64,000 bases of DNA. It comes from Actinostola sp. cb2023. Its lineage: Eukaryota > Cnidaria > Anthozoa > Actiniaria > Actinostolidae. This document shows, in pieces, positions 1 through 9,246 of the stretch. The stretch is taken from assembly GCA_033675265.1 (NCBI GenBank), contig JAUJYZ010001198.1, positions 595,001 to 659,000 of the forward strand, written 5' to 3'. How positions within the stretch are numbered: the stretch's first letter is position 1; every line of letters starts with the position of its first letter. A program made the translations under genes and the position numbers. Under the pieces are notes generated by a model, which was not told the DNA's origin, ran no database searches, and worked only from the letters and a program-made list of their open reading frames with translations.

Positions 1-140
1 ATCCCCATCATCATGATCATCATCATCCCCATGATCATCATCATCCCCATGATCATCAACATCCCCATCATCATCATCATCCCCATCATCATCATCATCA
101 CCATCATCATCATCACCCCCATCAGCAGCATCATCATCAT

Positions 141-172
<32 letters not shown>

Positions 173-238
173 CCAACATCATCATCACCAACATCATCAT
201 CCCCATCATCACCATCACCATCATAATCATCATCATTA
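1..238. repeat. ATC/CCATCATC microsatellite
   Basis: Nearly uninterrupted CATCATC units with scattered CCC variants run from the window edge to about 238. Long frames through it encode only Ile/Thr/Pro runs and are not genes. The array may continue upstream of the window. Confidence 0.95.
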
Positions 239-704
239 AGCATGTGCTGAATGCAGTGCGCATGTAGTGTCAACTGGAGGTGCTTGTCACCAGGACACAC
301 TCTGTCAGCAGCAGCCACAGGGAGTCCAACTATTCGTTCCCTGAAGACTCCTGTGATAATCACTCAGCCATCCTGGAATTCACACAATGTGATACCAGTC
401 GACCATCTTCCGATAAAAGGGTCTCTAAGAAGTAAGTCGGCTCACTATTCTAACTTCATTGCAAAATAAACAATATCAGTGTCGAGTGAGCACGACGTTA
501 TCAATCGATAATTTCGCGTGATAATCGATACTACATCGAGCGAGTTGTCGGGACTATCGAATTTATCGAATCCTCAATTGTAACTTTTTTTTATTAATTT
601 TGTGCAAAAGGAATCATTACAAAGTATATTCAGTACTACTCACATCTACAAACTATCTGACACGTTCACATAAATATAGCAGGTATAACGACATCCTCAC
701 TTAT

Positions 705-901
705 GAAATATAAAACGTTTTCCGTGTTTGCATAGCCTGATGCAAACACGAGGGGGAGTTTGGGAGACGTCGAGAGCTGATGTGTAAAACCGAGCCACAG
801 GCGAGGCGGGAGGCGAGGTTTTACGCAGAGCTCTCGACTTCTCCCAAACCCCCGAGTGTTTGCATCAGTCTATACAAACTCGGATAAACGTTTTATATTT
901 C
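705..901. mobile_element. Palindromic fold-back element
   Basis: The left arm (GAAATATAAAACGTTTTCCG, then GTGTTTGCATAGCCTGATGC) is matched in reverse by the right arm ending in AAACGTTTTATATTTC. The GC-rich centre contains a GAGGCGGGAGGCGAGG-like core. A partial copy of the left arm recurs at about 933-965. No coding capacity is seen. It reads as a MITE or fold-back element in the 3' flank of the first GPCR gene. Confidence 0.75.
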
Positions 902-1302
902 TTTTATAAAATAAATACCACTGTGACGTCATTACCGTGTTTGCATAGCCTGCTGCAAACACAGGCAACAGCCAATCAGATCACAGAGATTTCTGAATGT
1001 ATTTTATAAACAATTTTCCAATTTTGACGTTTTCTAAACTATTCTAAAGTTTCCACGAGGTTCTCTACGGTGCGCAAAAGATTGTGGTAATTATGGATTC
1101 GCCATCTTGTTTTCTGCACTGCCTGTGAACATTACACGACGATGAATATTCAAACAAGTTTCACTTGCTCGTCAGCACAATAATGACCGTCGGTGGATGT
1201 CAGGTGAATCAACAAAGGATATACAACCTCTCACTTGCTTTATGGATCCATAACCATGACGAATCTCCTTAAAGAACGTTTATTTGTTGAGTGGCGAAGA
1301 AT

Positions 1303-2640
1303 TCATTTAACATTGCCTGAGTTGCTTGGTCCCCAAGCAGTGCTTTGTCTATTAGAGTCGTTCTTGAAGTCGGAATTTTGTTCCGTATTCGTACGCGGTG
1401 AAGTGTCGTTATTTTCAAATTGAAAACTAACATTGCTGGCTCCAACGGTTCGATAATCGTGTTCTAATAAACTAACATCGTTGACTATATTCACGCGATT
1501 AGTCGAGGTCAACGAATTTTTTCCAGAAGGTCTGACAATGGGCGGGGAGCCGTTCAATATGGATCCCGACAACCTTTCTTCGTCCTCTTTTCGTCCCTTC
1601 CTTTTCTTGTACGAGACTACGGGTACATGAGTAAATGTATCTGCGTTCAGATGGCAGATCTTTAGAAAACCTTCCCGATAATTTGAGCTTTGAAAAGCGT
1701 AAAGGATTGGGTTCAAAAATGACGAGCACGTGACCAAGAACTCGACCAGTTTTAGCCATACGATGAGTGAATCTTGATTCTTGACCAAAGTCTTTCGCTT
1801 TGAGAGAGCGAGAAAGGAAATGTAGATGCCATAGGGAAGGTAACACGTGTAGAAAGCCAACGTAACTGAGAGAAGTAACTTTGCGAGCTTCTTCTTCGAT
1901 TTAGCATCTTCGTCCCCTTGAGACTGACCAATGATCGTCCTCTGGAAGAATATTCCTCTTATAATCTGAAGATAGCAGAATCCTAGAATACAAAAAGGCA
2001 AAACACCCAGAAAAACAACTGTACAGAGTACATGCACTTTTAGATCATTAACCGCCTGCAAACTGTACGGACAAATACAGCGTCGGTAATGTTCGTCATA
2101 ATGCACCACGATGAAATCGGGCATGTTGATCAGGAACGCAAGGATCCATATCACTGCAATCACGTATTTTACACTTTCGACTTGAATTCGAAGTCTCACG
2201 GCTTTCATGGGTTTCACAAGCGCATGGTATCTCTCTACGGCGACTGTCGTAAGCGTGAAAACCGAAGCCCCAATAGCAACGCTTATAACGGCATTTCCAG
2301 TGAACACCTTGCAGATATAATCCCCCGTGGTACCAATGGGGTGGACAGGATAGAACGCAAAACTGTACGTCCTCGGGTTCCATACGAGCGCGACAATATC
2401 AGCGATGGCTAGATTCACCAGCAAATAATTCGTCGTAGTGTGCATGGAAGGAGTTTTCTTCACGACAGCCACAACTAGTGCGTTCCCTACAAGACCCAGG
2501 AAAACGATGACGCCATAAAGTGCTCCGAAGACGATGTCCAGTTTCTGGATTTCAAAGCGCTTGAAATCATTGGGTTCCACAGTTGGAGTGGAATTGAAGG
2601 TTAAATTGTTGATGCTCAAATCTAAGGGCGATTTTTCCAT
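1303..2640 (-). CDS. Rhodopsin-like (class A) GPCR, neuropeptide-receptor type
   Basis: Single-exon gene of 445 residues. The first ATG is at 2638-2640; the codon before it is TTG, so the start is placed at the ATG. The N-terminus has two sequons (NLT, NST). All seven membrane segments are visible: GNALVV in TM1, NLAIADIVAL in TM2 (Asp2.50), Cys3.25 in DYICK paired with the ECL2 Cys in RRCICPYS, ERY in place of DRY, CYLPYG in TM6 (CWxP variant), and NPILYAF in TM7. The long Ser/Asn-rich C-tail is a likely phosphorylation and arrestin region. It is expected to act at the plasma membrane in G-protein signalling. The closest known groups by motif are peptide receptors (NPY, galanin or NPFF-like), but the ligand cannot be read from sequence. 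A paralogue lies downstream at 5660-6730 on the same strand. Confidence 0.95.
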   Translation of the reverse strand: MEKSPLDLSINNLTFNSTPTVEPNDFKRFEIQKLDIVFGALYGVIVFLGLVGNALVVAVVKKTPSMHTTTNYLLVNLAIADIVALVWNPRTYSFAFYPVHPIGTTGDYICKVFTGNAVISVAIGASVFTLTTVAVERYHALVKPMKAVRLRIQVESVKYVIAVIWILAFLINMPDFIVVHYDEHYRRCICPYSLQAVNDLKVHVLCTVVFLGVLPFCILGFCYLQIIRGIFFQRTIIGQSQGDEDAKSKKKLAKLLLSVTLAFYTCYLPYGIYISFLALSKRKTLVKNQDSLIVWLKLVEFLVTCSSFLNPILYAFQSSNYREGFLKICHLNADTFTHVPVVSYKKRKGRKEDEERLSGSILNGSPPIVRPSGKNSLTSTNRVNIVNDVSLLEHDYRTVGASNVSFQFENNDTSPRTNTEQNSDFKNDSNRQSTAWGPSNSGNVK

Positions 2641-3741
2641 CAATATGTTATTCCTCAGTCTTGAACGTTGAATTCCGATTCACGAGCTTGGCCGTCCTGT
2701 CACGACTGAGGAACTGTTTTTAGTTGTTATAAAAATCGACAGAATAGCTCAGCTGCCTTTATAACGAATCCTGTACCGAAACGAGGCCAAATAATTATAA
2801 ACAATCACTGAACTGCTTATTAATGCTCAACTTTCACGGACGATCATTCAGTTTATACAGGCAATTGTCCACCAGCCTTCCTTGTGTGTAGTCCCTGCAC
2901 GTATTCAACTTGGAATCGGTTTTTTACAGCGTCAATTGTGATTCATAGTTCAGTTTGAAAAGTGTGTTTGTTTGTCAAGCTGAATTTCGTTGATACCTTT
3001 CGGCATTCATTTGCATTTCTTAATAAGGGATTTTGCCGCTATATTAATAGATCTGTTCTTGCATGGATGTCGAGTGAAACTTTTAAATAACGTGTACATG
3101 CATTTATAAAAGGAATAATTTGCCAAAATGTTGCTGTTCAATGCAACAGAATACAACTGAGTTATATAAACTACCAAATGTCGTCAAAAAATAAACATGT
3201 TTTGACAATTACGTATATACTGTGTGTTCCTAGCGTCATGCTTGCGCACAGAGGACTAAATTATGAAAGACAAACAAATATAGAATATAGGAATACCCGA
3301 CAAGTAAAAATTCGTAGCACGTTTTTTCGACCTTTCCATTCATGAATCATTGAATACGTCAAAAAAAATGTTTTTTTTAAGTTCATTTTTTCTTACATAA
3401 AATTTACCCATATAACGAGTTTGAAGATAAAAACAAAATTTCTACCTGCTTTTTTTAAATTATCGCCTTTGCTATAATCGACAACTCATATTTAAACAAC
3501 GACAAGAGTGTTTGCATGTGGGAAGGTGCTGCCATGGCAACGATGGATTCAGCCAATCAGAGATCAGCGGATCATCTCAGTATACAAACAGTGAATGAAA
3601 TCATATAAGAATGAAATATGTGTTTAATTTCGGTGTTAACTGTTATCTTTTTACCAATCGGTTTTCTTGTCGTTAAAAACCGACTTTGTCTCTGTTAATT
3701 AAAACTTTTAAAAAGATTGTTCTTTGGTAACATATCATGCT
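2641..3741. other. Intergenic, no gene seen
   Basis: AT-rich DNA upstream of the first GPCR. It would hold that gene's promoter, but no clear TATA box or exon stands out. A GTTTGCATGTGGG stretch near 3510 and the adjoining CAGCCAATCAGA resemble the edge of the 933-970 repeat. Confidence 0.5.
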
Positions 3742-3862
3742 CTACTTGTCATGCGCAACGGTCTCAGTGCGAGGCTCCGGGGAATAATTAAATTTAATAT
3801 TTTATCTTTTCACGAATCAGTGAGCATTATTCCCCGGAGAAGCTATTGTACTTGACAAGTAA
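3742..3862. repeat. Imperfect inverted repeat
   Basis: CTACTTGTCA and CTCCGGGGAATAAT on the left are mirrored by ATTATTCCCCGGAG and TGACAAGTA on the right, around an AT-rich loop. It is probably a short fold-back element lying just before the 49-bp array. Confidence 0.6.
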
Positions 3863-3926
3863 AACATATTCTGAAAGTTGACTATTACAGAGACAGTACG
3901 TATTCGATAGCTATCAAGGATTATTG

Positions 3927-4920
3927 ACACTGCATGTGGAAACAGGGCCAACGCAAGCATAAGCACAAGAGGCCTAATGTCACTTTGAAAACAGGGCCAA
4001 CGCAAGCACAAGCACAAGAGGCCTAATGTCACTTTGAAAACAGGGCCAACGCAAGCACAAGCACAAGAGGCCTAATGTCACTGTGAAAACAGGGCCAACG
4101 CAAGCACAAGCACAAGAGGCCTAATGTCACTGTGAAAACAGGGCCAACGCAAGCACAAGCACAAGAGGCCTAATGTCACTGTGAAAACAGGGCCAACGCA
4201 AGCATAAGCACAAGAGGCCTAATGTCACTTTGAAAACAGGGCCAACGCAAGCACAAGCACAAGAGGCCTAATGTCACTGTGAAAACAGGGCCAACGCAAG
4301 CATAAGCAGAAGAGGCCTAATGTCACTGTGAAAACAGGGCCAACGCAAGCACAAGCACAAGAGGCCTAATGTCACTGTGAAAACAGGGCCAACGCAAGCA
4401 TAAGCACAAGAGGCCTTATGTCACTGTGAAAACAGGGCCAACGCAAGCATAAGCACAAGAGGCCTTATGTCACTGTGAAAACAGGGCCAACGCAAGCATA
4501 AGCACAAGAGGCCTTATGTCACTGTGTTATGTTATGTCACTGTGAAAACAGTCCTGACGCAAGCATAAGCGCAAACACAAGAGGCCTTATGTCACGTACT
4601 GTGGAAATAAGTACAAGCACAAGAGGCCTTATGTAATTGTGAAAACGAGACTGACGGAAGCATAAGCACAAGCACAAGAGGCCTTATATCACTGTGAAAA
4701 TGGGCCTCGATCACGCAAGCATAAGCACAAGTGGCCTAATGCCACTGTGAAAACGGTCCTGACGCAAGCATAAGCGCAAGCACAAGAGGCCTTATATCAC
4801 TGTGAAAATGGGCCTCGATCACGCAAGCATAAGCACAAGTGCATGGCCTAATGTCACTGTGAAAACGGACCTGACTCGAGTATAAACACAAGCACAAGAG
4901 GCCTAATGTCACTGTGAAAA
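3927..4920. repeat. 49-bp minisatellite
   Basis: About 20 tandem units of GAAAACAGGGCCAACGCAAG plus CACAAGCACAAGAGGCCTAATGTCACTGT, each 49 bp. Units in the middle are nearly identical. Units after about 4520 are degraded and length-variable (GTCCTGACGC, GGGCCTCGATCACGC variants). It lies between the two GPCR genes. Short frames in it are not convincing genes. Confidence 0.95.
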
Positions 4921-5659
4921 GTGTCATTGTCACATTTCTTGCGCTTAATATGTTCGGCCGGTCGTTTCTCAAGAACGCGTTAGAGCGTTTTGCGCGCTGT
5001 TTATTACTTCTGTCGATTCCAAGAAAGTTGTTTCACATCTGATAATGACAACTAGCTGAACAGACTTGCCAATATATAACAAAACAAACAAACGAACTAG
5101 ACAAACAATCAGAAACTCTAACGACTCAGTCAATAAAGACGGCGAACAGAACAGGTATGCAGACAACTGCTTGAGAAACTTTGTTATGTTTAAACTGTAC
5201 TACCTCCCACGCAGTTTGGGGATTTGCATCCAAATCTTGTTAATTACTGGCCCCGGTTGCATGAAAGGTGAATAGCGCTACCCACCGGATAAGTCTTATC
5301 CAACGGATAAAATTGATGTAGTTATCCAATAATTTAATTGCGATTAAATACATTATTAGTACAATGTCTTTATCGATATCTCTCTGATATGGTTTAAGCG
5401 CCTTTCAGAAATTAGCTCCCGGACTAGACCGACTTGTAAGTTAGGATCGGATTTTAGAGAATCAAATCGCCGACCAAGATTCGTATAGTCCGCGGTTCAT
5501 AGCCTTTTACTCACCGATTACTAAACTGATCTCATAATAGAATTAGCCCATTGCATAAAACACATGCGCAAATGCCTGACAATCCAGTCCCAGTACGATA
5601 GACAGTGTGCGGGCGGTTTTATATTTTCCTTTTCTTCTGTATTATTATTGTTCTATTTC

Positions 5660-6730
5660 TCATTTTTCTTCAAATCCCAGTTTTCTTTTTGTTTCATTTC
5701 CCGTTGGTGCCATACACCCGTTCGTTTCAAATCCTATTTTTCTTGTTGAGACTAGTGCAAAAGACGGACTTCGCAGCTGACCCGATCTACAGCAACACGT
5801 CTCCCTAAAACCATTTCTATAGTTTGAGCTTTGGAACGCGTACAAAATAGGATTGAGAGAACAGCTACACACCAGTAGAAACTCGAACACCTTCAGCAGT
5901 AGGTAATGAGTACGATAGTGCAAGATAATCACTTCGCGGTCTTGTATGAGAAGATAGACGAAGTAGCAACCGTAAGGGATGTAGCATATATAAAACGCTG
6001 CGGTCACAGACAGCAGCAAACGCGCAAGTCTCTTCTTGGATTCCAAGTCTCTAGAATTGGTTGTTTGTGAGCAGATTTTCTTGGTGAAGAAAATTCCTCT
6101 GAGGATTTGAATGTAGCAAAAAGATAAAATCAGAAATGGAAGAAGGCCGAGAAAAACCACGGTGCAAGCGACGTGGACGGTGGAATCCTTCACAACTTCG
6201 AGGCTGAATGGACAGACGCACTTTAGGAAGAGGTCACTGTATCGGTTCTTGATGAAATCGGGGATGTTCACGAGTAGCGACACTACCCATGTTCCCGAGA
6301 CAACGTAATGAACATTATCCAAAGAAACGATAAAATGACGGTATAATGGCTGAAGCAGTGCCCTGTACCGCTCGAAGGCGAGGACAGTGAGAGTCATACT
6401 TGATACAGACATGGATATCCCGACAATCGCGTTACCAGTCAAGAACTTGCACAGAAGATCACCACCAACTCCGTTCGGGTGAACCAGGGTTAGCGCCAAG
6501 ACGTAGCCATTCCTTGGACAGGTAATCAGCGTGAGCAGATCAGCAACTGCCAAGTTTACAAGTAACAAATTGGTCGTTGTGTACATAGAACGCGTTTTTC
6601 GTACAACCGCGATGACTAAAGCATTGCCAATGAACCCAATTACTTGCACCAACAGATACAAACAAGCAAAAACAATATCGACATTTTGGATGGAATATGT
6701 TTGAAACTGTGCTGAGAAGTTACCCTCCAT
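5660..6730 (-). CDS. Rhodopsin-like (class A) GPCR, paralogue of the 1303-2640 gene
   Basis: Single-exon gene of 356 residues from the ATG at 6728-6730. The frame is open for 49 further codons upstream, but only from a TTG, so the ATG is preferred; an upstream coding exon cannot be excluded. Motifs are GNALVIAVV in TM1, NLAVADLLTL in TM2, the TM3 Cys in GGDLLCKF, FERYRAL in place of DRY, the ECL2 Cys pair in CVCPFS, CYIPYG in TM6 and NPILYAFQSSNYR in TM7/helix 8. The last motif is shared almost exactly with the neighbouring receptor, as is IPDF in TM4, so the two are old tandem duplicates. The C-tail is shorter and Cys-rich after helix 8 (ETCCCRS), suggesting palmitoylation. It is a plasma-membrane receptor of unknown, probably peptide, ligand. 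Confidence 0.94.
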   Translation of the reverse strand: MEGNFSAQFQTYSIQNVDIVFACLYLLVQVIGFIGNALVIAVVRKTRSMYTTTNLLLVNLAVADLLTLITCPRNGYVLALTLVHPNGVGGDLLCKFLTGNAIVGISMSVSSMTLTVLAFERYRALLQPLYRHFIVSLDNVHYVVSGTWVVSLLVNIPDFIKNRYSDLFLKCVCPFSLEVVKDSTVHVACTVVFLGLLPFLILSFCYIQILRGIFFTKKICSQTTNSRDLESKKRLARLLLSVTAAFYICYIPYGCYFVYLLIQDREVIILHYRTHYLLLKVFEFLLVCSCSLNPILYAFQSSNYRNGFRETCCCRSGQLRSPSFALVSTRKIGFETNGCMAPTGNETKRKLGFEEK

Positions 6731-7619
6731 GCCAATTAGTACCGATGATGGCTCCTTGAGCGGCCAAATCTTCTCCGAGAAGACTTTTACTGTACTCCGT
6801 GTTATAATCCCGCTTTGAGGTTGTTTCCCTTGAGTTAGGAATGAAACTTGAGGAATGACTATGAAAGGTATTGCCAAGGTCGTCGTCGCTCGGGGATTTA
6901 AAACGTGTTATTATGACAGGTGGTCAATATTCAATAATGTATCTATTTTGTCACTAGGACTTCTCACTCCCTCATAAATAGTAAACATTTGCACAGCTTA
7001 GCATTGACTTTATGTGCATTCGACAACTGAATCTCAAATCCATCAGTCCAAGAAATGAATGAATAGGAGAAAAACAGAGTCCTTTTTAAATTCGAATCTG
7101 CTTTCAAAGATAATTTGCGAGAATGCATTAAGCGAGAAAAAATCTATTGTGTCATGTCATTACATTGAAATATCGATCAATATCACGTTTATATCATCAC
7201 TGAAGAAGCCATTTCCTGATTCTGATAAGGCACGCAACATTGTCAGTGACATTTTTAGGTTTTCAGACATTGACAAAAAGGCTTGTAGAACTTTAGTGTT
7301 TGCGGTTGTTTAATAATACAATACGCTGCTTTTGGCAATCCTGCGTTTGTTCACACTATTTCAACTGCGTTTTTCTGTATATTTTGACGTTAGAACTAAA
7401 ACGATAAAAAAAGAATCAAATGAAATTAATTCCTTTCGTTTATTTATTCAATTATTTCGTCTACTAAAACCCAAATAAAAATCGTAAACACGCTAATTTC
7501 ATTGTAATTAGTATACGTAATTGAATTGCGCAAATGTCTGTGGATGTTTTTTTCAATGACGTCTAAACGAAAGACCGCCGGCTTTGGAGACATTGAAAAA
7601 AGCTTTTAGCCGAAATGTT
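6731..7619. other. Intergenic, no gene seen
   Basis: AT-rich sequence upstream of the second GPCR. The 84-codon frame at 7059-7313 has no recognisable domain and composition typical of non-coding DNA, so it is not called. Confidence 0.5.
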
Positions 7620-8205
7620 CGTCTAGAGATAGGAAACGATAAGAGGAGAGAATAGGAGAGGATCGAGAGAGAGAGACGTGGAGTGGAAAAAGAAGGAGAG
7701 ACGTGAAGAGGAGAAGAGAGAGAAAAAAGAGAAGAGAGAGAAGAGAAAAGATCGAGAGAGAGAAGACGTGAAGAGGAGAGAAGATAAGTGGAGAGAAGAG
7801 AATAGGAGAGGATCGAGAGGAGAGGAAAGACGTGGAGATATGGAAAAAGAAGAGGAGAGACGTGGACAGAAGAGGAGAGAAGTGGAGAGAAGGGAAAAAA
7901 AGAGAAGATAAGTGGAGAGAAGAGAATAGGAGAGGATCGAGAGGAGATAAGTGGAGAGACGTGAAGAGGAGAGAAGAGAAGCGGAGAGAAGAGATGTGAA
8001 AATAAAAGGAGATAAGGGGAGAGATGTGACTAGAGGAGAGAAGAGACGTGACTAGAGAAGAGGAGAGCATAAAGGAGAGAAGAGGAGAGATGTGAAGAGG
8101 AGAGAAGAGACGTGACTAGAGGAGAGGAGAGCAAAGGAGAGCAAAGGAGAGAAGAGGAGAGATGTGAAAATAAGAGGAGATAAGTGGAGAGGAGAGGAAA
8201 CTGCA
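7620..8205. repeat. Polypurine GA-rich tract
   Basis: Almost 600 bp of GAGA/GGAGAGAAGAGACGTGAAGA-type units with nearly all purines on the plus strand and recurring GACGTG and GATCGAGAG interruptions. Frames through it give Arg/Glu/Lys or Ser/Leu/His runs and are artefacts of composition. Confidence 0.95.
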
Positions 8206-9246
8206 AAGAGGAATAACAAAAGATAAATTATCCATTGTACTGTCGACTACAATCTATCGAAGTGTCTTACGTCTGTGCGCAAGTACTTTACCAATCAAGT
8301 AAGAACGATAGTTAACATTAATAATATACTAACATTAAAGGGAAATCAGCAAAAAATAGTGACAAGATGTAGTTGCTATCAATAACAGATCACTTAATGC
8401 TATAATGGAGGTTGAAATGTTTTTATTAACGTGACGTCATGGCAGCCATGTTGGTTCCTGATAACAAAGCATTTCTCATTAGCTTCGCAGTCTTGTTTGT
8501 ACCTCTTCAACATGGCCTACTTTAAACCACCAGTTCTAGTGATTGATTGTAAACCAGTATATGTAAAAACGTTGTATAAATAATTGTAAAATATAAAAAA
8601 TGAACTAGAAGTTCTTGGAGATGCGTGACACTGTACTTTTTAGATAAAACATTGGTAACAAATTTCTTTAAAGTGTCAAATGTATTTTTTACAGACGTTT
8701 CGGGCACAGCCTTTCATCAGTAAATAATTGTAAGCTGCTCGGCTGCCGTGGGCGCCTTTCATATGCAGCCCGAAAAAGTCCTCCATTTGTTGTAAAGCAC
8801 ATTGAGACAGCGCTATATAAGAACGCGGCCATGCAACAGCCATGAATATTATATAAAAGCCGCTATAACGTAAACTATATCAAACTGTCTGTAGCTAATT
8901 TTAATTAAAGAATTGAAACATTTTGACATGTTGACATTTTTTGTTAATTTTTTTTTCTTCAGTCTAATTTTAAAAACATTTTGACTGATGTTTTGCAGAA
9001 ATGTTTTACTTGGCACCCAGCGATTATAGTTACCCGAATTAGAAATATTGTCTTACTGTAAACAATGTATCATGGTCGTTCGTTCATTATTATTATTATT
9101 CGACCAATACCAATAAATGTTCACCATTTTACAACTAATTCAGCAAATTTAATTAAACTGAACACTGACCAAACAACTAAACAGCACGCTATTTGTTATG
9201 GTTATACGTACAACGACACAAAGAACCGTCGTCACTCCCAGCCAAA
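8206..9246. other. Intergenic with degraded repeat pieces
   Basis: No gene is seen. At 8690-8722 the minus strand reads CTGATGAAAGGCTGTGCCCG followed by AAACGTCTGTAAAAA, a hairpin-like motif common at the edges of dispersed repeats. At about 8795-8822 there is a GTAAAGCACATTGAGACAGC then GCTATATAAGAA, a typical retroelement 3' tail motif. TATTATTATT microsatellite lies near 9090. The promoter of the PAN-EGF-fibrinogen gene must lie here. Confidence 0.4.

Noticed and set aside
13..267. 84-codon Ile-rich frame
   Set aside because: It is a translation of the ATC microsatellite with no protein-like composition.
1499..2412. Other frames over the first GPCR (minus 1499-1846, plus 2089-2412, minus 2096-2383)
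   Set aside because: They are shadows; the class A receptor motifs fix the coding frame.
5270..5560. Second minisatellite or MITE near GGATAAGTCTTATCC
   Set aside because: Only a short self-complementary motif; no second arm or TSD could be found.
7606..8070. 154-codon Ser/Leu/His frame and its Arg/Glu counterpart
   Set aside because: They come from the polypurine tract and lack any domain.
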